In this document: positions 1 to 8,184 of the stretch, piece after piece
Layout: the number at the start of each line of letters is the position of its first letter
Numbering within the stretch: the first letter of the stretch is position 1
Assembly: GCA_035695825.1 (NCBI GenBank)
Contig: DASRRH010000021.1
Span: 101,854 to 165,853 of the forward strand
DNA from: JAKEFM01 sp035695825
GTDB lineage: Bacteria > Planctomycetota > UBA1135 > JAKEFM01
Reading direction: 5' to 3'
DNA: 64,000 nt
Made by a program: the position numbers and the translations under genes
Notes under the pieces: generated by a model
Told to the model about the DNA's origin: nothing
Database searches by the model: none
Seen by the model: the letters and a program-made list of their open reading frames with translations, nothing else

Positions 1-836
1 GCCGAGGTCACGGCGACCCCGATGAACGCGAAGAGGAGCATCGTCGTCGGGAGCCCCAGCGCCTGGCCGACGGCCTGGTCCTTCTGGCTTCGAGCGTAGC
101 GCGTGAAGTCGGGGATGTTGAGGGAGAGCGTCGCCCAGAATCCGACCATCGCGGTGAGGCCCGGGGCGAAGACCTTGAGGAGCTCGCCGGAAGTCGCGAA
201 CTTCGAGGGGGCCGAGAGCATCGGCCCGAACCCCCCCGCCCGGACGCGCGCCCAAACGAGGAGGGCGAGCCCGGCGGCGATCAGGAAAGGGGCCGAGAAG
301 GTCTCGAGCCACTTGATCGAGTCCGTACCCCGGAGGATGAACCAGAGGTTGATCGTCCAGAAGATCGCGAAGCAGAGGAGCTGTCCCGGCGTGATCCCGA
401 GGAGGGCCGTCGCGGAGGAGAGAGGCGCCTCCACGTTCGCGAGGGAGGGCGCCGCCGTCCGGGCGAGCTGGTAGAGCGAGAGCCCTCCGATCCAGGTCTG
501 GATCCCGAACCACCCGCAGGCGACGAGCGCCCGGAGGAGGGCCGGGACGTTGGCCCCGAGCACCCCGAACGCCGCGCGCGCGAAAACCGGAAAGGGGATC
601 CCGTACTTCGCGCCCGCGTGGGCGTTCAAGAGCATCGGAACCAGGACGATCGAGTTCCCGAGCGCGACGCAGGCGAGAGCCTGCCACGCGTTCATCCCCT
701 GGTCGATCAGGCTCGCGGCGAGCGTGTAGGTCGGGATGCAGACCGCCATCCCGACCCAGAGGGCCGCGTAGTGCTTCGCCGTCCAGGTCCGCGCCGACGC
801 GGGCGTCGGCGCGAGGTCGGCGTTGGTCAGGGACAT
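1..836 (-). CDS. NCS1 family nucleobase/hydantoin permease (partial, C-terminus outside window)
   Basis: Inner-membrane symporter of the nucleobase:cation-symport-1 family (PucI, Mhp1, cytosine permease type). The first 278 residues are present and the rest lies beyond the window edge. Alternating hydrophobic segments include the family hallmarks GMAVCIPTYTLAASLI (helix 1), GIPFPVFARAAFG, CGWFGIQTWIGG (the substrate-site Trp/Gln region) and SLNIPDFTRYA. The ATG at 836 is preceded by GGAGG with an 8-base spacer. Members carry uracil, cytosine, allantoin or hydantoins. Because the window also holds a complete reductive pyrimidine degradation set on the same strand (42.7-57 kb), uracil, thymine or a dihydropyrimidine is the most attractive substrate, but this is inference. 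The family assignment is secure; the substrate is not. Confidence 0.9.
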   Translation of the reverse strand, partial: MSLTNADLAPTPASARTWTAKHYAALWVGMAVCIPTYTLAASLIDQGMNAWQALACVALGNSIVLVPMLLNAHAGAKYGIPFPVFARAAFGVLGANVPALLRALVACGWFGIQTWIGGLSLYQLARTAAPSLANVEAPLSSATALLGITPGQLLCFAIFWTINLWFILRGTDSIKWLETFSAPFLIAAGLALLVWARVRAGGFGPMLSAPSKFATSGELLKVFAPGLTAMVGFWATLSLNIPDFTRYARSQKDQAVGQALGLPTTMLLFAFIGVAVTS

Positions 837-1016
837 CGACGGGGCCTCCCTCTCCTCCGGTCCGGGCCCGCGGTCCCGGTGCCCGGCTCCCCGAGCGTGG
901 CCGAGGAAGGGGATCCCGCTCGCGGCGAGAGGGGGATCCCCCCGAAAAGGCGCGGATTCGAGGACCGCCGGCCGCCTCGCCCCGGACCGTGACCGACCGC
1001 GCGCAGGCGGCGGAGC

Positions 1017-1460
1017 CTACTTCGCGGGGTTCAGGTCGAACTTGCCCGTGCCCTCCTGGTAGAAGAGCGCGCCGTCCTTCGCGTCCCCCCCGCTCCAGTG
1101 CTTCGTCCCGCCCGGGATGGAGAAGAAGCAGCCGTGCTCCACGCGGGTCTCGCCCGCGTCCGTCCGGTACACGTACGCCCCGTGGAGCACGACGATCCGC
1201 ACGTCGTTCGTGTGCGTGTGCATCCCCGCGTCGAACCCCGGCTTGAACTTGGTGAAGGCCCCGTAGGCGCCCTTGTCCGGATCGCCCCAGATCGTCGCCC
1301 GGGAGGCGCCCGGCACGAACTCCTTGAACTCGGCCTTCTCGGCGGAGGCGAAGATCGTCCCCTTCTTTTCCCCCTGGCTCTCGGCACTTGTCCGCGTCGA
1401 CCACGCGGCCGCGAGACCGGCCAGCGCGGCGACCACGACGAAGAATCCGGCGTTTCTCAT
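1017..1460 (-). CDS. Secreted cupin-domain protein
   Basis: A 147-residue protein with an N-terminal signal peptide (MRNAGFFVVVAALAGLAAA) followed by one cupin beta-barrel. The metal-site motif is visible as GMHTHTND with a later EHG and a PGGTKHWSGG turn, so the barrel probably binds a divalent metal. The C-terminal half (GALFYQEGTGKFDLNP) resembles DUF4437-type cupins. The ATG at 1460 was chosen because AAAGGAAG lies just upstream and the signal peptide begins there; the reading frame stays open further upstream but has no second start signal. It follows the permease on the same strand, so the two could be transcribed together. The reaction, if any, is unknown. Confidence 0.8.
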   Translation of the reverse strand: MRNAGFFVVVAALAGLAAAWSTRTSAESQGEKKGTIFASAEKAEFKEFVPGASRATIWGDPDKGAYGAFTKFKPGFDAGMHTHTNDVRIVVLHGAYVYRTDAGETRVEHGCFFSIPGGTKHWSGGDAKDGALFYQEGTGKFDLNPAK

Positions 1461-1681
1461 GACTTCCTTTCGGGTAAAGCGGGAGGCGGAGGCTACGGAG
1501 TGGTCCGGCGCGGGGCAAGGAGCGGGGGCGATCCGCCGGCACCGGGCCGCATCGGCACGCGCCCCTCCTCGTGGCCCGACCCGACGAATTCGTCGAAGGG
1601 ATCGACCCCGCTTGCGTTGCTCACGCGGCCCGCAGTAGCCTATCCCCCTCCTCCGCATCCGGGCGGCGAGCTGGAGGCGAC

Positions 1682-4600
1682 ATGACCAGGCGAAGAATCG
1701 GCCGTCGCGCGGTGCATCCGACGAAACCCTCCTCGAGGGTCCAGGGCGGCGCAATCCTCGCGGTCCCTTCCGCAGGTCCCTGTCCCGTCGCCGGGATCGG
1801 CGCCTCGGCGGGCGGGCTGGCAGCGCTCACGCGCTTCTTCGACTCCATGCCCGCCGACGGCGGGATCGCCTTCGTCCTCGTCCAGCACCTCGATCCCAAC
1901 CGGGCGAGCCTCACCGCGGAGCTGCTGGCGAGACACACCCGGATGCCGGTGGTCCAGGTCGCGCGCGACACCGCGATCGAGGCGAATCGCGTCTACGTGA
2001 TCCCGCCCAACCGGTACTTGAGCATCGAGGAGGGCACCCTGCGCGTCCGCCCGCCGGCCGAGCGCTGCGCCGTGCGCATGCCCGTCGACTTCCTCTTGCG
2101 CTCGCTCGCCGAGGAACGGGGGGAGAGGGCGATCGGGATCGTGCTCTCCGGCACGGGGACCGACGGCACCCTGGGGCTGAGGGAGATCCGGGCGGCGGGT
2201 GGGCTGACCATCGCGCAGGACCCCGCCACCGCCGAGCACGACGGGATGCCGAGGAGCGCGATCGACTCCGGCGTCGATCACGTCCTCCCCGTCGAGGGCA
2301 TGCCCGAGGCGCTGCTCCGCTACGTCCGGCACCCCTACGCCGCGGGCGCGCCGGCGCCGGCCACCCCGGAGGAGGCCGAGAATCACCTCGGCAGCATCCT
2401 CGCGATCCTCCGCACCCGCGCCCGATTCGATTTCCGCGCCTACAAGAGGGCGACGCTCCAGCGCCGCATCCAGCGGCGCATGAGCCTGCGCCACGTCGAA
2501 GGGATGCCGGAGTACCTGCGGCTCCTGCGCGGCGACCCGGCGGAGCTCGCGGCGCTGCGCAAGGACCTGCTGATCAGCGTGACGCGCTTCTTCCGCGACC
2601 CGAAGGGGTGGGCTGCCGTCCAGAAGGAGGTGATCCCGCGTCTCCTCGAGAGGAAGGCGCCCGGAGAACTGGTTCGCGCCTGGGTCCCGGGGTGCGCGAC
2701 GGGGGAGGAGGCCTACACGGTGGCCATGCTGCTGATCGAGGGGATGCACGCCGCCGAGAAGAGCTGTCCGATCCAGATCTTCGCCTCGGACGTGGACCCG
2801 GATGCGCTCGAAGTGGCCCGCGCCGGCGTCTACTCCGAGAGCATCGAGAGCGAAATCGAGCCCGAGCGCCTGCGTCGATTCTTCGCGAAGCAGGAGCACG
2901 GCTATCGCGTGAGCAAGGAGATGCGCGAGTGCGTGGTCTTCGCGCAGCAGAACCTGCTCGCCGACCCGCCCTTCTCGCGTCTCGACCTCGTGAGCTGCCG
3001 CAACCTCCTGATGTACCTGGAGCCGACGGCCCAGAACCGGGCCCTCACGCTCCTCCACTTCTCCCTCGTCGAAGGGAGATACCTCTTCCTCGGGACCGCG
3101 GAGACGATCGGCGTCCAGGACGACCTCTTCGAGGTCGTCTCGAAGAAGTGGCGCCTCTACCGCCGCATCGGGCCGACGCGCCACGACCGGGTGGCCTTCC
3201 CGGTCGCCGCGGCGTCCGAGCCGAGTTCCGCCGCGGAGCCGCGCCCTCCGGGCGTGCCGAGCGCGGGGCGCTTCCCCTCTCTCGTCCAGCAGGTCCTCCT
3301 CGATCGCTTCGCGCCGGCCTCCGTGGTGGTCAACCGCAAGGGGGAGATCCTCTACTTCTGCGGGCCGACCCACGACTACCTCGCGCAGCCCACCGGCCTT
3401 CCCGCGAACGACCTGCTCGCCCAGGCACGCCCGGGGCTGCAGTCGAAGCTCCGCGGGGCCCTGCACAGGGCGATCCGGGACGACCGCGTCGTGGCCGCCC
3501 GCGGCGTCCGCGTCCGGCGGGGGACGGCGTTCCACCGGGTGGAGTTCACGGTCGAGCCCCTGCGCGCGCCGCCCGAGACCGAAGGGCTGCTCCTCGTCTC
3601 CTTCCGGGACGAGCGCGAGGGGCCGCAGGCGCCGGTGCCGCCGACCGCCGCCGAGGAGTCGGTCGTCCAGCAGCTCGAGCACGAGCTGAAGGGCGCGCGG
3701 GACGACCTGCAGAGCACGACCGAGGAGTTCGAGACCGCCAACGAGGAACTGAACGCGGCGAACGAGGAGGTCACGTCGGTCAACGAGGAACTGCAATCGA
3801 CGAACGAGGAGCTCGAGACCTCGAAGGAGGAGCTCCAGTCGCTGAACGAGGAGCTGAACACGGTGAACGCCCAGCTCGAGGCGAAGGTCGAGCAGCTGGA
3901 ACGCGTCAACAACGACCTCGCCAACCTGCTGAGCAGCACCGACATCCCGACGGTCTTCCTCGACGCGGGCTTCCGCCTCCGGCGCTTCACGCCCGCCGCC
4001 ACCCGCCTCTTCAACCTGCTCCCTTCGGACCTGGGCCGGCCGATCGCCGACATCGCGCCCAAGTTCTCCGATCCGGACTTCCTCGCGGAAGCGCGGGGCG
4101 TGCTCGACCGGCTCGCCCCGGCCACGAAGGAGGTGCGAACCTCCGAGGGCCGCTGGTTCATGCGGCAGATCCTCCCCTACCGCACGCAGGACGACCGGAT
4201 CGACGGGGTGGTCGTCACCTTTTCCAACGTGGCGGCCGAGGTCCTCGAGGACGCGCGGCGCAACGCCGAGGCGATCGTGGACACGGTGTGGGAGGCGCTG
4301 GCGGTGCTCGACGGCGACCTGCGCGTGCGCTCGGCGAACCGGTCCTTTTACACTCTCTTCCACCTCACGCCCGAAGAGACCGAGGGACGCCTCCTCCCCG
4401 AGATCGGGAAGGGGGAGTGGGACGTCCCGGATCTCCGGACGCGGCTCGGCAAGGTCCTGCCGGACGAGGAGCGGATCGAGGATCTCGAGATCGAGCGGGA
4501 CTTCGAACGGATCGGCCGGCGGATCCTCCGCCTCAACGCCCGCGCCCTCGCGCGGGACGAGCGGCATCCGGGGTTGATCCTCCTCGGCATCGAGGACGTC

Positions 4601-5842
4601 ACCGAGCGCAACCGGCACGAGGCGGCGCTCCGCGAGAGCGAGGGGAGGACGCGGGCCATCCTCGACACGGCGGCGGAGGGGATCGTCACCGTCGACGAGC
4701 AGGGCGCGATCCTCTCGTTCAATCCGGCCGCGGAGCGGATCTTCGGCCACGCGGCCGGCGAGGTGGTGGGGCGGAGCGTGTACACCCTCATTCCCCCCCC
4801 CGAACGGGGCGAGGGCGAGGGGTCGGCCGCGGCGTGGCTCGTCGGAGGGGGCCGGGAGGTCGTCGGCCGCAGGAAGGACGGGACGACCTTCCCCCTCGAC
4901 CTCGCCGTGGGGGAGTCCCGCCAAGCCGGGGAGCGTCTCCTTACCGGCATCGTGCGCGACCTCACCGAGCGCCGGCGCTTCGAGGAGGAGGCGCGCTCCC
5001 GCCGGGCGGAGCTCGCGCGGGTCCACCGCGTCGGCATGATGGGAGAATTCGCGACCGGGCTTGCGCACGAGCTCGCCCAGCCCCTGAGCGCGATCGCGAA
5101 CAGCGTGGAAGCTTGCGTCCGGCAACTGCGGAGGAGCAAGGCCGAGCCGCGGGCGCTGTTCGCGATGCTCCGGCAGGCCGGGCTCGAGACGCAGCGCGCG
5201 GGCAAGATCATGCGGCGGATGCAGGACTTCGTCCGCCGGCACGCCCCGCGGTTCGAGGCGGCCGACCTCCGCGGGATCGTCGAGCGCGTCGGGAAGGGGA
5301 TGGCCGGGGAGGCCCGGGAGAAGTCCATCCGGCTGCGGTTCGACCTCGACGAGCGGCCGCTCCCGGTGCGCGTCGACCCGATCCAGGTCGAGCAGGTGCT
5401 CGTGAACCTCCTGCAGAATGCGATCGACGCCGTGTCGGAGGCGGGGAGAAGGAGGCGCGAGATCGAGTTGCGGGCGTCCGTCACCGGAGAGGGGATGGCC
5501 GAGGTCGCCGTGCGAGACACCGGCACGGGCTTTTCCGACGCCGTCGCCCAGCACATCTTCGACCCGTTCTTCACCACGAAGAAGGAGGGGTTGGGGATGG
5601 GGCTTGCGATCAGCCGCACCTTCGTCGAGGCGCACGGGGGCCGGCTGTGGGTCGCGCCCGGGGAGCACGGGAAGCACGGGACCACGGTGCGCCTGGCGCT
5701 GCCGTTGCGGGGCGCGGGGGTCGGAGCGCACGGGCGGCGGCCACCGCCCGCCCGCGGGGAGCGCGGGAAGCAAGGTGTCACGGTCCGCCCGGCGCCGCCG
5801 CTGCGCGGCGCGAGTCCCGAGCCAAGCGCACGCCCCCGGTGA
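1682..5842 (+). CDS. CheB-CheR-PAS-histidine kinase fusion protein
   Basis: A 1386-residue cytoplasmic signalling protein. Residues about 36-220 are a CheB methylesterase with Ser42 (GASAGG), His69 (VQHLDP) and Asp161 (GTGTDGT) in place. Residues about 235-500 are a CheR methyltransferase with the SAM site VPGCATGEEAY near 336. Residues about 660-748 form the long coiled coil rich in NEEL repeats typical of CheB/CheR fusions. Three PAS domains follow (about 749-1100), then a kinase of the HELAQPL type with His1129, an N box near 1242 (LLQNAID) and the RDTGTGFSD and GLGMGL ATP-lid motifs. The ATG at 1682 has GGAGG four bases upstream. No transmembrane segment is seen, so the input is cytosolic or PAS-bound. 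The stop overlaps the start of the FixJ-type regulator, which is its likely partner. Confidence 0.93.
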   Translation: MTRRRIGRRAVHPTKPSSRVQGGAILAVPSAGPCPVAGIGASAGGLAALTRFFDSMPADGGIAFVLVQHLDPNRASLTAELLARHTRMPVVQVARDTAIEANRVYVIPPNRYLSIEEGTLRVRPPAERCAVRMPVDFLLRSLAEERGERAIGIVLSGTGTDGTLGLREIRAAGGLTIAQDPATAEHDGMPRSAIDSGVDHVLPVEGMPEALLRYVRHPYAAGAPAPATPEEAENHLGSILAILRTRARFDFRAYKRATLQRRIQRRMSLRHVEGMPEYLRLLRGDPAELAALRKDLLISVTRFFRDPKGWAAVQKEVIPRLLERKAPGELVRAWVPGCATGEEAYTVAMLLIEGMHAAEKSCPIQIFASDVDPDALEVARAGVYSESIESEIEPERLRRFFAKQEHGYRVSKEMRECVVFAQQNLLADPPFSRLDLVSCRNLLMYLEPTAQNRALTLLHFSLVEGRYLFLGTAETIGVQDDLFEVVSKKWRLYRRIGPTRHDRVAFPVAAASEPSSAAEPRPPGVPSAGRFPSLVQQVLLDRFAPASVVVNRKGEILYFCGPTHDYLAQPTGLPANDLLAQARPGLQSKLRGALHRAIRDDRVVAARGVRVRRGTAFHRVEFTVEPLRAPPETEGLLLVSFRDEREGPQAPVPPTAAEESVVQQLEHELKGARDDLQSTTEEFETANEELNAANEEVTSVNEELQSTNEELETSKEELQSLNEELNTVNAQLEAKVEQLERVNNDLANLLSSTDIPTVFLDAGFRLRRFTPAATRLFNLLPSDLGRPIADIAPKFSDPDFLAEARGVLDRLAPATKEVRTSEGRWFMRQILPYRTQDDRIDGVVVTFSNVAAEVLEDARRNAEAIVDTVWEALAVLDGDLRVRSANRSFYTLFHLTPEETEGRLLPEIGKGEWDVPDLRTRLGKVLPDEERIEDLEIERDFERIGRRILRLNARALARDERHPGLILLGIEDVTERNRHEAALRESEGRTRAILDTAAEGIVTVDEQGAILSFNPAAERIFGHAAGEVVGRSVYTLIPPPERGEGEGSAAAWLVGGGREVVGRRKDGTTFPLDLAVGESRQAGERLLTGIVRDLTERRRFEEEARSRRAELARVHRVGMMGEFATGLAHELAQPLSAIANSVEACVRQLRRSKAEPRALFAMLRQAGLETQRAGKIMRRMQDFVRRHAPRFEAADLRGIVERVGKGMAGEAREKSIRLRFDLDERPLPVRVDPIQVEQVLVNLLQNAIDAVSEAGRRRREIELRASVTGEGMAEVAVRDTGTGFSDAVAQHIFDPFFTTKKEGLGMGLAISRTFVEAHGGRLWVAPGEHGKHGTTVRLALPLRGAGVGAHGRRPPPARGERGKQGVTVRPAPPLRGASPEPSARPR

Positions 5843-6447
5843 CGGCCGAACCGACGGTCTTCGTCGTGGACGACGTGGCGAGCGTCCGGCGTTCGCTGCA
5901 GGCGCTCCTCGACTCGGCCGGTTTCCGCGCCCAGACCTACGCCTCCGCCTCGAAGTTCCTCGAGGCCTACCGGCCCGACCAGCCGGGCTGTCTCGTTCTC
6001 GACCTGCGCCTGGGCGCCGAGAGCGGCCTCGATCTTCAGGAGGAGCTGCGCCGCCGGCAGGCGACCCTGCCCGTCATCTTCATCACGGCCCACGGGAGCG
6101 TCCCCGCCTCGGTTCGCGCGCTCAAGGCCGGGGCGATCGACTTCCTCGAGAAGCCGATCCGACCGAACACGCTCCTCGCGCGGGTCGGCGAGGCGATGGA
6201 GAGCGACCGGCGCGCGCGCGAGGCCGCGGAGGTGCACGCTTCGGTCGCGAGGCGCCTCGCCTGCCTGACCCCGCGCGAGCAAGAGGTCGCGCGGCGGGTG
6301 GCGAGAGGGGAGTCGTCGAAGGAGATCGCGGCGGCGCTCGGGGGGAGCGCGCGGACGGTCGAGGGGCACCGGCGGTCGATCCTCCGGAAGATGGAGGTCT
6401 CCTCGGCGGCCGCCCTCGCCCGGCTCCTCTCCGGAGTCGGCGCGTAG
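5839..6447 (+). CDS. FixJ-family response regulator (receiver + LuxR-type HTH)
   Basis: A 202-residue regulator. The receiver domain has the acidic pair VVDD, phosphoacceptor Asp55 (LVLDLRLG), the Thr of FITAHGS and the Lys of LEKPIRP. Residues about 142-200 are a LuxR/FixJ helix-turn-helix (LTPREQEVA, ESSKEIAAALGGS, RTVEGHRRSILRKM). It starts at a GTG that overlaps the kinase stop (GTGA), so translation is coupled and the pair forms a two-component system. A near-identical second copy starts at 11647, and fragments of its 3' end recur at 9792, 14090 and 16995. The sequence right after its stop is the first of six conserved upstream modules, so it may regulate the genes next to those modules (inference). 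Confidence 0.93.
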   Translation: MTAEPTVFVVDDVASVRRSLQALLDSAGFRAQTYASASKFLEAYRPDQPGCLVLDLRLGAESGLDLQEELRRRQATLPVIFITAHGSVPASVRALKAGAIDFLEKPIRPNTLLARVGEAMESDRRAREAAEVHASVARRLACLTPREQEVARRVARGESSKEIAAALGGSARTVEGHRRSILRKMEVSSAAALARLLSGVGA

Positions 6448-6513
6448 GTCCGCGCGCGCGGGATTACGCGCGCACTCTCCGGTCTGGTGGCCCTCGACCC
6501 GGGAGCCTTTAAG
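6445..6513 (+). promoter_or_regulatory. Upstream module A: CG-rich dyad plus AGCCTTTAAG box
   Basis: The first of six related elements. It begins at the FixJ stop codon and runs through a CGCGCG-GGATTA-CGCGCG dyad, a TCTGGTGGCCCTCGACCC block and AGCCTTTAAG. The next gene starts 28 bases later. Copies lie at 7985, 9845, 12253, 14268 and 17174. A dyad followed by a fixed box ahead of different genes fits an operator plus promoter. The binding protein is unproven; FixJ is the obvious candidate. Confidence 0.5.
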
Positions 6514-6516
6514 AAC

Positions 6517-6538
6517 GGCACCTCTTGCAACAGGTGCC
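6517..6538 (+). promoter_or_regulatory. Hairpin overlapping the ribosome binding site
   Basis: GGCACCT and AGGTGCC form a perfect 7-bp stem with an 8-base loop, immediately before the ATG at 6542. The 3' arm contains AGGTG, the presumed Shine-Dalgarno sequence of the gene. In the two paralogs the same AGGTG is not paired. Confidence 0.45.
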
Positions 6539-6541
6539 CTC

Positions 6542-7737
6542 ATGAAGTGTCGCGTTCTTCTTCCCTTCCTCGGGGCAGGCGCGCTGCTCGCCTCGGGCTC
6601 TCTCTCCTCTCTCCTCGCGGGAAGCGCACCGACGGGAGTCCAGGTCGCCGCGCCCAACCTCCCCTCCGGCCCCGGAGGCGTTTCGCTGCCGTCCCTGGCG
6701 GCCGTGGCACCGTCCCTCGGGTCGGCGCAGAACTTCGCGGTCCTCGCTGCCTCGACGGTGACCAACACCGGCGCCACGACCGTCACCGGAGATCTGGGCG
6801 TCCGTCCGGGGACCGCGGTCACCGGCTTTCCTCCTGGGATCGTGAACGGAACCATCCACGCAGCGGATGCGGTCGCGCTTCAGGCTCAGACCGATCTCAC
6901 CGTTGCGTACAACATCCTCGCAGGCATGGCGTGCAGCACGACCTTGACGGGTCAGAATCTGGGTGGTCTGACGCTCACGCCGGGAGTCTATTGCTTCGCT
7001 TCGACGGCACAGTTGACGGGAACACTGACTCTCAACGCCAGGGCAACCCCAACGCAGTCTTCGTGATCCAGATCGGAAGCGCCCTCACGACTGCAGCCGC
7101 CTCGGCTGTTCAGGTGATCAACGGCGGGCAACCGTACTTCGTCTTCTGGCAGGTGGGGAGTTCTGCGACCCTCGGTGCGGGCACGACGTTCGTGGGAAAC
7201 CTGATCGCCCTGGCGAGCGTCACCCTGGGTGCGGGATCAAACATCACCGGGAGGGTCTTGGCGCGCACGGCTGCAGTGACGATGGACTCCGACGTCGTGA
7301 CTCTGACGCTGCCGGCGGCCGCGTCCCCGTACGGCACGTCGACGCCCGGGTGCGCGGGCCCGCTCGCGATCGGCACGACCTCGGTCCCGCAGCTCGGGAA
7401 CGCCGCCTTCGCGATCACCTGCAACAACGCCCCGCCCAACGTGCCGGCTGGTCCGGGGGGAGTCCTCGTGATCAGCGCCGCGGCGCTCGCCACTCCGGTC
7501 TCGATCGCCGGGGCGAACGCCTGGGTCGACGGCTCCCAGCTGGCGCACTTTCCGGTGATCGCGGGGAGCAATGCGGCGGGCGCGGCCGTGGTCCCGCTCC
7601 CGATCCCGAACAACTCGGCGATCGCCGGGCTGCAGCTCTTTCTGCAGTTCTTCTGGGCGGGGCCCTCGTCGCCGCCCCCTTGCCCGCCGAGCGGGGTCTC
7701 CGCGTCCAACGCGCTCGCGATCACGGTGCAAGCCTAG
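6542..7737 (+). pseudogene. Secreted DUF3494 (ice-binding-like) protein, frameshifted
   Basis: The first of three paralogs (the others at 8185 and 12462). A signal peptide (MKCRVLLPFLGAGALLASG) leads into a DUF3494 domain (SAQNFAVLAASTVTNTG, TVTGDLGVRPG), the fold of bacterial ice-binding proteins and some surface adhesins. The frame breaks near 7037: the paralogs read GACGCCCAGGGC where this copy reads AACGCCAGGGC, one C short, so translation would end at 7066 after 174 residues. The remaining domain and the C-terminal module (GTSTPGCAGPLAIG to SNALAITVQA) continue intact in another frame to 7737. The intact remainder means the break is recent or a sequencing error. A strong terminator follows at 7779. 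Confidence 0.85.
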
Positions 7738-7778
7738 CATGACATTCCTGGGACGCTGATTCTTCGGACCGAGCGAGG

Positions 7779-7813
7779 GCCCGCAAGCCCGCCGAGACGG
7801 CGGACTTGCGGGC
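7779..7813 (+). terminator. Rho-independent terminator after DUF3494 copy 1
   Basis: A 9-bp stem (GCCCGCAAG with CTTGCGGGC) encloses a second stem (CCGCC with GGCGG), followed by TTCTTGT. The same hairpin recurs at 9414 after the second paralog, showing that the terminator was duplicated with the gene. Confidence 0.85.
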
Positions 7814-7984
7814 TTCTTGTATTCGGGGATGGGCGGATCGAGTCGCCATCGGCCCCGGATTTCCACTCGAGCTCCCCCCGGGCCGGGGGCTCCTCCCCGA
7901 CCCGCTGAAGTGGGAGCGGGGAAGGGAATGGGCGGGTTGGATGCGACCGGCCGCGGTGTACGGCTCCGCTCCAGAGTCGGCGCG

Positions 7985-8053
7985 TACCTCCACGCGCGCG
8001 CGATTGCGCGCGTACTCTTCGGTCTTGTGGCCCTCGACCCGGGAGCCTTTAAG
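7985..8053 (+). promoter_or_regulatory. Upstream module B
   Basis: The second copy of the dyad-plus-box element, ahead of the second DUF3494 gene. It carries ACGCGCGCGCGATTGCGCGCGT and the full CTCGACCCGGGAGCCTTTAAG. The 15 bases before it match the end of the FixJ gene. Between it and the ATG at 8185 a CCAACAGGTRACTTC sequence occurs twice, so the ribosome binding site region was locally duplicated. The rest of 7814-7970 shows nothing recognisable. Confidence 0.5.
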
Positions 8054-8184
8054 TGTCCTCTCCAACGTGCAAGAAAGGGTCACGGCCGCAGTCGCCGGTC
8101 TATCACGCGACGGCCTCCCCTCGCTTGCACTCCTCCTCCTCTCCCTCCAACAGGTAACTTCCTCTTCTTCCAACAGGTGACTTC

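Noticed and set aside
1640..5773. Very long open frame antisense to the kinase gene, and similar antisense frames elsewhere
   Set aside because: In such GC-rich DNA, stop codons are rare in all frames. These frames give Arg/Pro/Gly-rich protein without domains and lie opposite well-supported genes.
6480..6513. Sigma-54 promoter in the conserved upstream module
   Set aside because: GG and GC elements exist, but the spacing does not fit the required -24/-12 layout.
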